A stretch of DNA of 64,000 nucleotides from Natribacillus halophilus. GTDB taxonomy: Bacteria > Bacillota > Bacilli > Bacillales > Marinococcaceae. This document shows, one piece after another, positions 36,382-43,941 of the stretch. Under the pieces are notes generated by a model. That model was given only the letters and a program-made list of their open reading frames with translations. It did no database searches and was not told where the DNA came from. Numbering within the stretch: position 1 is the first letter of the stretch; each line of letters begins with the position of its first letter. Made by a program: the position numbers and the translations under genes. The DNA is taken from positions 91,939 through 155,938 of the forward strand of contig NZ_FNEN01000007.1 of assembly GCF_900100185.1 (NCBI RefSeq), written 5' to 3'.

Positions 36382-37257
36382 ATGAAAATTCTTTTAGTTC
36401 CGGGGAGCCGGGGGTGGGCTTTTGATCATCGGGCGCGCGATCTTTGCACCCTTTCCTTTAAGCACATTCGCCTGCACCTGAAATATGTAAATAAAGTAAA
36501 GACGAGCGACCAGCATCATTATGACCTCATTTATCCCATGTCCGTAAACATCGCAAAAAAATTAAATGAAGAAACGGGGATCCCCCGCGAGAAAATGGCG
36601 GTCGGTATTACATCACTACGGGTGATTGATAAATATAGCGTGAGCTTTCTTAAATCATTTCGAGGGCTCAACACAGCCTCGGATGAGATCACTCGAATGT
36701 TGCAATCGCGTCTTCCCATTTATAAAACGAGGGTCGGCATCAATGAACAGTTGTTCAAACCTGCGACCGGGAAAAAAGAAACGGGCCCCTTCGTTGTTGG
36801 CTGGGTGGGAAGAATAGATCAACAAGGCTATCGAAAGCTGAAAGGGTATGACCTCGTCACTTCCGCGCTCAAGAATATAAATGTAAAATTGGATATCCGC
36901 ACGTTTCAGGAGAAAGTCCCGCGAGAGGATATGGTGAGCTTTTATCAGGGACTCGATTGTTTTATTTGCTCGAGTGCCTCCGAGCACATTCCACTGCCGG
37001 TGTTGGAAGCGGCCGCCTGTGGGGTGCCGCTCATTACCACAAACGTCGGCATTGTCCCGGAATTAATCAGCGACTCATCGAAAGGTTTTATCGTTCCGAG
37101 AAAGAGCGACGCCTTTCGGGATACAGTGCAAACCTTGATGAATCATCCTGAAAAGAGAAGGGAGGTTTCCAAGAATATTCGCCAAACGATTGTGGATCGC
37201 TGGACGTTGGAAGCGTGTCAGAGCGATTGGGAAAATTTTTTCTTATCTATGTGGTAG
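36382..37257 (+). CDS. Glycosyltransferase family 4 protein
   Basis: A 291-residue GT-B enzyme. The C-terminal domain contains VVGWVGRIDQQGYRKLKGYD and SSASEHIPLPVLEAAACGVPLITTN with the E-x7-E motif. The N-terminal domain is short (about 110 residues). GGGAGGCTGATGGTT stands before ATG 36382; the preceding in-frame ATG (36376) overlaps the upstream stop (ATGA) and is a possible alternative. Its 3' end overlaps the convergent glycosyltransferase gene by 40 bp. Confidence 0.82.
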   Translation: MKILLVPGSRGWAFDHRARDLCTLSFKHIRLHLKYVNKVKTSDQHHYDLIYPMSVNIAKKLNEETGIPREKMAVGITSLRVIDKYSVSFLKSFRGLNTASDEITRMLQSRLPIYKTRVGINEQLFKPATGKKETGPFVVGWVGRIDQQGYRKLKGYDLVTSALKNINVKLDIRTFQEKVPREDMVSFYQGLDCFICSSASEHIPLPVLEAAACGVPLITTNVGIVPELISDSSKGFIVPRKSDAFRDTVQTLMNHPEKRREVSKNIRQTIVDRWTLEACQSDWENFFLSMW

Positions 37258-37910
37258 TCTTTCGTATACACCAACGCCGTACACTGCTTCATAAGTTGTT
37301 CGTCGGTTATGTTCCACGTATGGGAAGCGCCCCCTCTGATCGCGACATGATCATAGCGAGCAGTGGAATAAATTGTAAATCCCTTCATCCGGCAATCTTT
37401 CTGGAATTTGCTGTCTGAGCCCATTTTCATAGGCGTAAAACGGACGTGTTTGCACACGTCTTTTTTAAACGCCAAGGTTGAATCCGCGACGCGCGTGGTA
37501 TATGAATTTTCGCTGTTTGACGGAAATAAACCTAAGGCGTTTCGGTTTGTAAAATAATAGTAAATGCTGCTTTTGCCAACGATATCCGCCTGTTTTTCGG
37601 TGAAAGCGTCCCGAACCGTCGTTAAGTAGCGAGGGGCGTAGTAGTCATCATCATCAAATTTGGCCATATAATCGTACGTGGCTTTTTGTACCCCAAAATT
37701 TTTGCACGCGCTCACGGACATACGCGCGGGCAATTGGTAAACAGAAACATTGGGATATTTTTTCGCTTCCCGTTTCCAGATGTTAATATCCATCTCATCT
37801 TGATTAAGGATCAGGATGAGTTCTTTTTGTTCAAGCTCTTGTTGAGCATAATTGGCAAAAATATTGTTCATCATGTGGGGGCGGTTGGTGCACGTGAGCA
37901 CGGAAATCAT
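37218..37910 (-). CDS. Glycosyltransferase family 2
   Basis: A 230-residue GT-A enzyme: MISVLTCTNRPHMMNNIF start, ELILILNQDEMDI, SACKNFGVQKATYDYMAKFD and a four-Asp metal motif (DDDD, about residues 90-93). It is encoded opposite to its neighbours, and the last 13 codons overlap the end of the upstream plus-strand glycosyltransferase gene. GAAAGGATG stands before the ATG. Confidence 0.85.
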   Translation of the reverse strand: MISVLTCTNRPHMMNNIFANYAQQELEQKELILILNQDEMDINIWKREAKKYPNVSVYQLPARMSVSACKNFGVQKATYDYMAKFDDDDYYAPRYLTTVRDAFTEKQADIVGKSSIYYYFTNRNALGLFPSNSENSYTTRVADSTLAFKKDVCKHVRFTPMKMGSDSKFQKDCRMKGFTIYSTARYDHVAIRGGASHTWNITDEQLMKQCTALVYTKDYHIDKKKFSQSL

Positions 37911-37930
37911 TGATTTTCATCCTTTCAAGA

Positions 37931-38093
37931 TGGGGGATAGCGCTCCAACACACCCTAAAATGAGAGATTGAGTAAAATGGGGTGCGCTGGTGGTTGCCGT
38001 GCCCCTCAAAATAAAAAAATAATCAAAGTGGGGTGCGCTGGTGACCCACCGCACCCCCCAAAATGGAAAAATGACCAAAATGGGGTGCGCTGC
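37931..38093. repeat. 51/52-bp tandem hairpin array C
   Basis: TGGGGTGCGCTG begins at 37978, 38029 and 38081 (periods 51 and 52 bp). Each unit has an inverted repeat GGGGTGCG...CGCACCCC with a roughly 12-nt loop (perfect in 38030-38057), then an AT-rich spacer AAAATAAAAAAATAATCAAA or AAAATGGAAAAATGACCAAA. A degenerate further unit starts at 37931. The period matches arrays A, B and D although the sequence is different. It lies between two minus-strand genes. Confidence 0.85.
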
Positions 38094-38112
38094 AAGTCAT
38101 AAACGGTGAAGA

Positions 38113-39411
38113 TTATTTTTCGGTGTCACCTCCGCCAAGCACGATGACCTTGGCTTTGCCTGTGAGATCTTTCGTTTGATTCCTCGTGTCGTAGATGAAC
38201 ATGGCGTGATCCAGCATTTTTTGCAGCGGCCATGTGGAGTGGTCGGTGCCAATCACGACGCCATCCGTTTGTGCCAGTCGTTCGTTTGTAAGGGGGAGAC
38301 TTTTAAAGGTTTGCCCGCCCAACACGACTTCCGGTACATAAGGGTCATGATAGCCAACTTCCGCACCCATTTGCCGGAAATTGCGCATCATTTGTAGCGA
38401 CGGCGAATGTCTGACATCATTGGAATCTTTTTTATAGGATATCCCGCATAGTAAAATGTTCGCGTCCTTGATGTTTTTCTTTTTTTCGATTTCCTGTTTC
38501 ACTTGCTCCGTGACATAGGTGAGGATGTGCTGGTTCGTTTGTTCTGACAAAGCGAGAAAGTGGTTTTGAAATCCGTGCTTTTGCCCGACCCAATACAAAT
38601 ATAATGGATCGACGGGGATACAGTGGCCGCCGATCCCGGGACCGGGAAAAAAAGGTGTAAATCCGTACGGTTTTGTGGCGGCAGAATCGATCGCTTCCCA
38701 GGCATTAATGTCCAATCTGTCACATAACATCGCGATTTCATTGATAAACGAGATATTGATAAACCGGTAACTATTCTCCAGAAGCTTGGAAAGCTCGGCA
38801 ACTTCCACGGATGAAGCCGGAACAATTTCCTCGAAAATCGTGTGATAAAAGTCAGCGGTGTATGTGAGACAGTGATCACTGATGCCGCTCACGACCTTCG
38901 GAATTTCTTCAACACTCAGCCTTTGATTGCCCGGGTCGAGGCGTTCCGGAGAATAACCCAAATAAAGATTTTCTCCAACGCGTAAATCGCTTTTTTCCAA
39001 AATGGGTTGGATAACGTCACGAGTCGTTCCGGGATAAGTTGAACTCTCCAGGATAACGAGTTGCCCGTTTTGCAATCTCGGGAAAAGGTCTTCGCTTACC
39101 GTTGACAGGAAGCGTAAATCAGGATCCCCGTCGTTCGTTAAAGGGGTAGGCACACAAATGACAATAATATCCAAAAATGTTACTGCTTCGTCATTCGTCG
39201 TAAGCGTAAGTTTTCCCGAGGACAAGGCTGATTTTATTACCGAATCGCTGATATCAGGAATATAACTATTGTGATTTTCCAGATCGGTGATTTTGCCTTG
39301 ATCAGTATCGATACCTGTCACTTCGTAACCTTTGCGTGCGAATAGCAAGGCGAGTGGCAAACCTACGTAACCCAAACCGATCACACCGATCCTTCTATTT
39401 GAATGATTCAA
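38113..39411 (-). CDS. Nucleotide-sugar (UDP-N-acetylhexosamine) dehydrogenase
   Basis: A 432-residue enzyme of the UDP-glucose/GDP-mannose dehydrogenase family, making a uronic acid by two NAD-dependent oxidations. Rossmann GVIGLGYVGLPLALLFA at the N-terminus, ESSTYPGTTRD, YSPERLDPG and the catalytic cysteine in PGIGGHCIPVDPLYL; this last form is typical of UDP-ManNAc/UDP-GlcNAc dehydrogenases (WecC/WbpA/TviB) and not UDP-glucose enzymes. Together with the 4-epimerase it implies an aminouronic-acid-containing polymer. Confidence 0.88.
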   Translation of the reverse strand: MNHSNRRIGVIGLGYVGLPLALLFARKGYEVTGIDTDQGKITDLENHNSYIPDISDSVIKSALSSGKLTLTTNDEAVTFLDIIVICVPTPLTNDGDPDLRFLSTVSEDLFPRLQNGQLVILESSTYPGTTRDVIQPILEKSDLRVGENLYLGYSPERLDPGNQRLSVEEIPKVVSGISDHCLTYTADFYHTIFEEIVPASSVEVAELSKLLENSYRFINISFINEIAMLCDRLDINAWEAIDSAATKPYGFTPFFPGPGIGGHCIPVDPLYLYWVGQKHGFQNHFLALSEQTNQHILTYVTEQVKQEIEKKKNIKDANILLCGISYKKDSNDVRHSPSLQMMRNFRQMGAEVGYHDPYVPEVVLGGQTFKSLPLTNERLAQTDGVVIGTDHSTWPLQKMLDHAMFIYDTRNQTKDLTGKAKVIVLGGGDTEK

Positions 39412-39488
39412 TGGTTAGCCCCTTTCTAAATCTACTGTTAAGCTTGATTATCTTATTAATTGACATGGGGATAGGAAACGGCATTTAG

Positions 39489-40244
39489 CTAGTCTGAAAA
39501 TAGTTGGTTTTTGAATGCAGGCCACTTGTTCCGGTTTTTTCGAGTGATACTTGCCTCATGCTCACGCACGTTATAGACGGTGAAATTTTGATAGGAAAAG
39601 CGTGTATTCTTGATTAATGTGAGTAATACACTCACGTCTTCATAGAGACGGCCATTTTCAAAAGGCACGATCGGAAATCCTCCCGCTTGGCGTAACGAAG
39701 ACGTACGATAAACCCTAGGACCTAAAGGAAAGCGGTAGGAGAGCAAGTCACGTTGCGTTTGCACGGGTTTGCCTTTCGCGATGGATTTATACAACACATC
39801 TCCATCCGCCAATTGTTTCCACTTGCGAAAATTTCCGTACAATAAGGAAACGTCTTCTGGGAGATGGTTCAGTTTTCGTTTAATAGTGGAAAGGGCGTCG
39901 GGATCCAACCAGTCATCGGCGTCTACTTCCATAACAAAGTCACTGCTCACATGGGGCAGTAAATCATTGAGCGCCCGCGCTTTCCCTTCATTTTCTTTAT
40001 GAAAAATTTCCACATGCGGCTGGTCTTGCCATTTTTTGATGTGCTGCCAGGCGTCATCTTCCGAACCATCATCGATGATGAGAATCTGCTCCGGTGACGT
40101 ATGCTGAAAAACGCAGGAAGCGACCGCTGCTCCCACGTAAGAGGCCATATTATAACAGGAAGTCATAACGGAGACGGTGGGGGAGGGCAGAGCAGCTAGT
40201 GGTGCGTTATTTTGGCTTGCTGTTTTTAAACATGGTGGCTTCAA
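39489..40244 (-). CDS. Glycosyltransferase family 2
   Basis: A 251-residue GT-A enzyme: TVSVMTSCYNMASYVGAAVA, ILIIDDGSEDDAW, GKARALNDLL and the metal motif FVMEVDADDWLDP. It begins with a TTG about 9 nt after AGGGGA; the first ~20 residues before TVSVMTS are not conserved in such enzymes. No membrane segment. It is the last member of the glycan cluster on the minus strand. Confidence 0.85.
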   Translation of the reverse strand: MKPPCLKTASQNNAPLAALPSPTVSVMTSCYNMASYVGAAVASCVFQHTSPEQILIIDDGSEDDAWQHIKKWQDQPHVEIFHKENEGKARALNDLLPHVSSDFVMEVDADDWLDPDALSTIKRKLNHLPEDVSLLYGNFRKWKQLADGDVLYKSIAKGKPVQTQRDLLSYRFPLGPRVYRTSSLRQAGGFPIVPFENGRLYEDVSVLLTLIKNTRFSYQNFTVYNVREHEASITRKNRNKWPAFKNQLFSD

Positions 40245-40443
40245 TGTGAATGTCCCCTAAATTGAGTTATATCCGTAACGTATTCAACGTCTTCCGGAAG
40301 TTGCTCGCTGGCGGGGAAAATAAATATTAATCTAGTGGACAACTGAGGATTTTTTAAGAAATAGGGCTAAAAGATAGGAATGATCCCATACATGAAAAAA
40401 ATGACTGCAATATGATGGTTGAGATTAGGAAAGGAGGGTTATG

Positions 40444-40773
40444 ATGGCGAACAGTAATCAAAATGAGTTATCCATGCGTTTGTTCAACCAGCTTTCCAAT
40501 TTAAATACAAGTCTTCTCGACCTGAGACTTTCCAGAGGAGGGAATGCCAATATGAGTGGGCCAACCAGGGAGACTTGTCCACCCGATCAACCGAATACAC
40601 TGCGAGATCTGTTGTGTACGTTGGTAGGCAATCAAGTACAAGTGACGACTCCGTTCGGGGAAGTTGCCGGAACGCTGATCGCGGTGAGAGATGATTATAT
40701 TGTGATGGTCGATGACACCGGCACACAAGTCCTGGTGCGTATCGACGTTATTGAAGCAGTCAGCGAACTGTAA
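40444..40773 (+). CDS. DUF2642-like small protein (possible spore coat component)
   Basis: A 109-residue protein whose C-terminal ~65 residues (LVGNQVQVTTPFGEVAGTLI, then DDYIVMVDDTGTQVLVRID) form a small beta-barrel like the DUF2642/YuzF-type proteins often linked to spores. The N-terminus is polar (MANSNQNELSMRLFNQ). AAAGGAGGG precedes two consecutive ATGs; the second was taken, and 40441 is equally possible. It is followed 13 nt later by a paralogous short protein. Confidence 0.65.
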   Translation: MANSNQNELSMRLFNQLSNLNTSLLDLRLSRGGNANMSGPTRETCPPDQPNTLRDLLCTLVGNQVQVTTPFGEVAGTLIAVRDDYIVMVDDTGTQVLVRIDVIEAVSEL

Positions 40774-40786
40774 AGGAGGGTTTATT

Positions 40787-40999
40787 TTGTTTGAAAATCT
40801 GTTTCGTGACGAGTTGGCGAATCGGGTGGGGACGACAGTGGAGATCGCGACCGACAACAATCTGTTTGAAGGTATCCTCGTGAACGTTTCCGGAGATCTC
40901 GTGGTAACGGTTGATGTCAATGACGGATACGGAAATGGAAATCAAGTCTTCCTGTCGGTTGACGCGATTAATTATGTTCGTTTTCCGGCCATGGCGTAA
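40787..40999 (+). CDS. DUF2642-like small protein, paralogue of the upstream gene
   Basis: A 70-residue protein, MFENLFRDELANRVGTTVEI then LFEGILVNVSGDLVVTVDV, with the same VGxxVEI-FEGILVNV beta-barrel pattern as the C-terminal half of its neighbour. Start is a TTG 7 nt after AAAGGAGGG. Clearly a two-gene unit ended by the terminator at 41004-41043. Function unknown; a role in the spore outer layers is inferred from family recollection only. Confidence 0.65.
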   Translation: MFENLFRDELANRVGTTVEIATDNNLFEGILVNVSGDLVVTVDVNDGYGNGNQVFLSVDAINYVRFPAMA

Positions 41000-41003
41000 G
41001 ACG

Positions 41004-41043
41004 ACAAAAGCCAGGACACCTATACGTGTTCCTGGCTTTTGTT
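41004..41043. terminator. Bidirectional terminator
   Basis: AAAAGCCAGGA/TCCTGGCTTTT, 11-bp stem with a CACCTATACGTGT loop that can itself pair (CAC/GTG). It separates the convergent DUF2642-like gene and the 71-residue gene, and overlaps the latter's 3' end. Confidence 0.9.
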
Positions 41044-41235
41044 GGTCAACATCTGGCTCATCCATCTAATGGACTGTTCCATCCGTTGGTCTCTGTCCAG
41101 TTTTTTCTGTGTTAGCGCTTTTCGTTGGGTAATTAAATCATCCATTTTTATCCGGTAGACAGATCGATCAACCATCTTTCGCTGGTATGCATCCTGCAAA
41201 ATACTGATGCGCATGTTTACCTCTTCGATATTCAT
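41020..41235 (-). CDS. Small coiled-coil hypothetical protein
   Basis: A 71-residue, strongly helical, charged protein (MNIEEVNMRISILQDAYQRK, then QRKALTQKKLDRDQRMEQ). No family recognised. AAGGTGGCAAAT precedes the ATG at 41235, which overlaps the stop of the upstream GAF gene by 4 nt, so the two are probably translated together. Its last 24 nt lie within the terminator. Confidence 0.6.
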   Translation of the reverse strand: MNIEEVNMRISILQDAYQRKMVDRSVYRIKMDDLITQRKALTQKKLDRDQRMEQSIRWMSQMLTNKSQEHV

Positions 41236-42023
41236 ATTTGCCACCTTAGTCGATGAGTAGATGTAGATTGAACAGCTCCATCATACATCTCAATAATAAC
41301 AAGTGTAAGCAAATCTGTATAGACATTTATAATGTCACGTGATTCAGATGTAAAGGGAGAGACGGAGTCTACCGTCATGATTCCCCAGTTCAATATGGGT
41401 ATGCAAATTAAACTATTGTAATGACTCTTTGAATCTTCATTGGGGATCCAGTCGTCATCTTCGGTGACATCGTCGATAAACAAACTCTCCGATTTTCGAA
41501 AACACCTCCCTCCGGCTGTGTTGTTTATATCCAACGCGCGCCCGCCGTCCTTGTAATCATTGGGAAACTGTGCACTCCCCGTGAAAAATTCCAATGTTTC
41601 CGTCGTCGAATTATACATCCATAATGCACAGCGATGATTCGAACCCGAGTTTGATATCATATTATTAGGGACCGCGTTGACAAGCTTCTTAATCAAATGG
41701 ACCGATAGGTGGAATTTGTCGTCATCTGTCTCCTTGATATTTTTAAGTTCCTGAAGGTAAATGCTCCATTCGTTAAGTGATGAGTCGTATTGACTTTGTA
41801 TATTTTCCAGCGATTTAAGTTCTGTTTGTAATTGCGCATTCTTTTCCGCCAGCGTCCCAATGCGATCTTCCCGCCCGACAGCTTTAGCAAATTTGTTGGA
41901 GATCCTTGTCACTTGAAAAATAAGAATGACGCCACCAGCAATAAAGATCACACCGGCGATGGCATAGATCCAATCGGGAAACCGGTCCATAGCTTCCAGA
42001 ATAATTGTCTCAATGCCGGCCAC
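41232..42023 (-). CDS. Membrane-anchored GAF-domain protein
   Basis: A 263-residue protein: short N-terminal region, one transmembrane helix (about residues 16-38, WIYAIAGVIFIAGGVILIFQ), a coiled coil (about 50-95, LAEKNAQLQTELKSLENIQS) and a GAF domain (about 105-245) with GGRCFRKSESLFIDDVTEDD and SLICIPILNWGIMTVDS, the usual C-terminal GAF strands. No output domain, so it may sense a ligand and signal through partners. Start is set at a GTG 6 nt after GGAGGGG; an ATG five codons upstream has no site. Confidence 0.75.
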   Translation of the reverse strand: MAGIETIILEAMDRFPDWIYAIAGVIFIAGGVILIFQVTRISNKFAKAVGREDRIGTLAEKNAQLQTELKSLENIQSQYDSSLNEWSIYLQELKNIKETDDDKFHLSVHLIKKLVNAVPNNMISNSGSNHRCALWMYNSTTETLEFFTGSAQFPNDYKDGGRALDINNTAGGRCFRKSESLFIDDVTEDDDWIPNEDSKSHYNSLICIPILNWGIMTVDSVSPFTSESRDIINVYTDLLTLVIIEMYDGAVQSTSTHRLRWQI

Positions 42024-42131
42024 AAACATCCCCTCCATTCTTTTGGTTTAATCTTCCATAAAAGGTATGGAAATTCCTGCTTGTCGAGACAAATCGACAG
42101 CTTAGACCTATGCCCATAGGTCTTATGTCCA

Positions 42132-42220
42132 CAGGTAAGAAAGTATAAAACCACTTTCTTATCCTGCATAAGTGCAACTAAGGCTTTCGCCATACTTGGC
42201 GAAAAGCCAAGTTTTCTTTA
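42132..42220. repeat. Dispersed two-hairpin repeat, copy 2
   Basis: Same orientation and organisation as 27029-27121: hairpin AAGAAAGT/ACTTTCTT, GTGCAACTAAGGC, then hairpin GGCTTTCGCC/GGCGAAAAGCC. Here it lies between divergent genes, so it is not simply a shared terminator. Confidence 0.8.
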
Positions 42221-42312
42221 ACAAAGAAAATATGTAAATTTTATATTTTAGCAGGAAAATAAAGCTCCTTTCGCCAATTTAGTTAAGGAAGAAATCAAAG
42301 AAAGGGTGTCGG

Positions 42313-42513
42313 TTGTTTATGAGCCATGACTTAACACTCCAGGAAATTGCCGAAAGCATCCCGAAGTCATTGTTAAATGCATCGGATAAGGACATTGAAG
42401 GTTTGCAGGAAATCCTCGAGCAAACATTGGAAGTAAGGGAATCCCACAAGGAATTGCAGAGAATGGTCAAAAGCTATACCAATGGCCATGTGAGTTCGGG
42501 AGGGCAGCGTTGA
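42313..42513 (+). CDS. Small hypothetical protein upstream of the TAXI protein
   Basis: A 66-residue helical protein (MSHDLTLQEIAESIPKSLLN, then ILEQTLEVRESHKELQRMVK). Start uncertain: a TTG at 42313 is 6 nt from AAAGGG, and an ATG two codons later is equally plausible. The gene ends 20 nt before the TAXI gene start. No family recognised. Confidence 0.5.
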   Translation: MFMSHDLTLQEIAESIPKSLLNASDKDIEGLQEILEQTLEVRESHKELQRMVKSYTNGHVSSGGQR

Positions 42514-42533
42514 AAAAGGGGAGGGGGATACAC

Positions 42534-43553
42534 TTGAAATTACGAGTGATTTTGAGTTCGGCACTTTTGGTGTTTGTCGTTGGTTGTAATGGAGATGCAG
42601 ATGCACCTGAAGTGGAGGACGAGGATGTGCCTGGAGGCGAAGGCGGTGAGATGGAGAGCGGTGACGAAAATGGTGATTCGATTCAGTTAGGCTCAGGCTC
42701 TACAGGCGGTGATTATTATACACTTGGGCAAGAGATGGCAAATGTTATGAATGAGCACGTGGATGGACTGGACGTCAGTTCCGTTGCCACAGACGCTTCG
42801 GTCGAAAATATCTCCCGCGTATCCGACCAGGATCTGGAATTGGGAATGGCTGTACACATTCCGGCATTACAGGCATTGGAAGGGGAAGGACCATTCCAGG
42901 GGGAAGTGTTCGATGATTTTGGCTTCATGGGGTATATCTATCCGGAAACCAATCAAGTCGCTGTTGATGCCGATGCCGGCATCGAATCCATTGAAGACTT
43001 GGAAGGCATGAGAATTAACACCGGTTTGCCGAATTCTACCTCTCAGGAGGCTTCAGAGACGGTTCTGGAAGCGTATGGGTTGGAAATCGATGATTACGAG
43101 GCTTATGAAGAAGGATTTGGCGATGCCGCGAGCTTTTTGCAAGATGGTAATGTGGACGCCGTTTCCGGATTATTGGGTTTGCCGACAGGAAGTATTATGG
43201 AACTTGATGCGCAGATGAATATTGATTTGTTATCGATCGAACCGGATATGTTGGATGAAATCGAAGAGGAAACGATGTACGAACATATCGTCATTGAAGA
43301 GGACGTCTATGATTTTTTGGATGAAGATGTTGATGCGATTGGCGCCTACGCGATTTTGATCGGCTCCACCGAAGATATCGATGAAGAGCTTGGCTATGAC
43401 ATTGTCGAAGGGCTATATGAAAATGTAGATGAGATGACGCATGAACAGGCCACCCACATGCAAGACCTGGAGGCGATCACAACCGGATCGGAAGGCCTGC
43501 CCCTTCATCCGGGAGCGGAACGTTATTTTGAGGAGAATGATTTGTTGGAATAG
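42534..43553 (+). CDS. TAXI-family TRAP transporter solute-binding lipoprotein
   Basis: A 339-residue lipoprotein with signal peptide and lipobox LVFVVGC, a highly acidic linker (DADAPEVEDEDVPGGEGG) and a TAXI/NMT1-like binding domain: LGSGSTGGDYYTLGQEMANV, ISRVSDQDLELGMAVHIPAL and MRINTGLPNSTSQEASETVL. TAXI proteins feed Na+-driven TRAP carriers with C4-dicarboxylates, glutamate or similar. No TRAP membrane-subunit gene is adjacent, so the partner is elsewhere or the protein is a sensor. The TTG start follows GGGAGGGGG. Confidence 0.88.
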   Translation: MKLRVILSSALLVFVVGCNGDADAPEVEDEDVPGGEGGEMESGDENGDSIQLGSGSTGGDYYTLGQEMANVMNEHVDGLDVSSVATDASVENISRVSDQDLELGMAVHIPALQALEGEGPFQGEVFDDFGFMGYIYPETNQVAVDADAGIESIEDLEGMRINTGLPNSTSQEASETVLEAYGLEIDDYEAYEEGFGDAASFLQDGNVDAVSGLLGLPTGSIMELDAQMNIDLLSIEPDMLDEIEEETMYEHIVIEEDVYDFLDEDVDAIGAYAILIGSTEDIDEELGYDIVEGLYENVDEMTHEQATHMQDLEAITTGSEGLPLHPGAERYFEENDLLE

Positions 43554-43560
43554 GTGTGGA

Positions 43561-43592
43561 AAAAGGGCCGGGCAGGAGGTGCCCGGTCTTTC
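43561..43592 (+). terminator. Terminator after the TAXI gene
   Basis: CCGGGCA/TGCCCGG with GGAGG loop and a TCTTTCC tail. A close relative with the same loop (ACCGGGCA GGAGG TGTCCGAT) is at 44954-44978 downstream of the broken PD-(D/E)XK gene. Confidence 0.8.
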
Positions 43593-43613
43593 CATGTGCC
43601 CTAAAGCACTCCG

Positions 43614-43798
43614 GAGGGATCAGGAAAGTGAAGTAATCCCTCAGCCGGAGGTTGAGCTACTACGAGAGGAACAAGAGAAGCAAAGTAATCCCTCATCCGG
43701 AGATCGAGAGACTGCGAGAGGAACAAGAAGAGCGAAGTAATCCCTCAAACGCCAGTGGATCCGCCTCGAGAGGGATAAGAAAAGCGAAGCGTTCTGGA
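43614..43798. repeat. 52-bp tandem hairpin array D
   Basis: The motif GTAATCCCTCA begins at 43633, 43685 and 43737, exactly 52 bp apart. Each unit is a 29-nt segment GAGGGAT-(15 nt purine-rich)-ATCCCTC (perfect 7-bp arms in the first unit, degenerate in the next two), then a 23-nt spacer (AGCCGGAGGTTGAGC..., ATCCGGAGATCGAGA..., AAACGCCAGTGGATC...). It ends with GAGGGATAAGAAAAGCGAAG (from about 43770). It lies between the TAXI terminator and a promoter. Confidence 0.85.
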
Positions 43799-43872
43799 GA
43801 AATCCCCATGACCGGACACCTGTAATTAATATTTGAAATTTGACGAAACAGTGCCCTAAGAGGAAGAAAAAA

Positions 43873-43901
43873 TGTACACTCTATCCGCCGTTTGCTATAA
43901 T
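43873..43901 (+). promoter_or_regulatory. Sigma-A promoter of the PD-(D/E)XK gene
   Basis: TGTACA (43873-43878), 17 nt, TATAAT (43896-43901) with an extended -10 TTTGC. The GTG start at 43942 is preceded by AAGAGGTGAAGC. Confidence 0.6.
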
Positions 43902-43941
43902 GGCTGTAAATACCCTGGTTCGTTAAAAAAGAGGTGAAGCG

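Noticed and set aside
43614-43798. CRISPR array
   Set aside because: Unit length and repeat/spacer layout resemble CRISPR, but the repeats are degenerate, the spacers are related to one another, there are too few units, and no cas genes are in the window.
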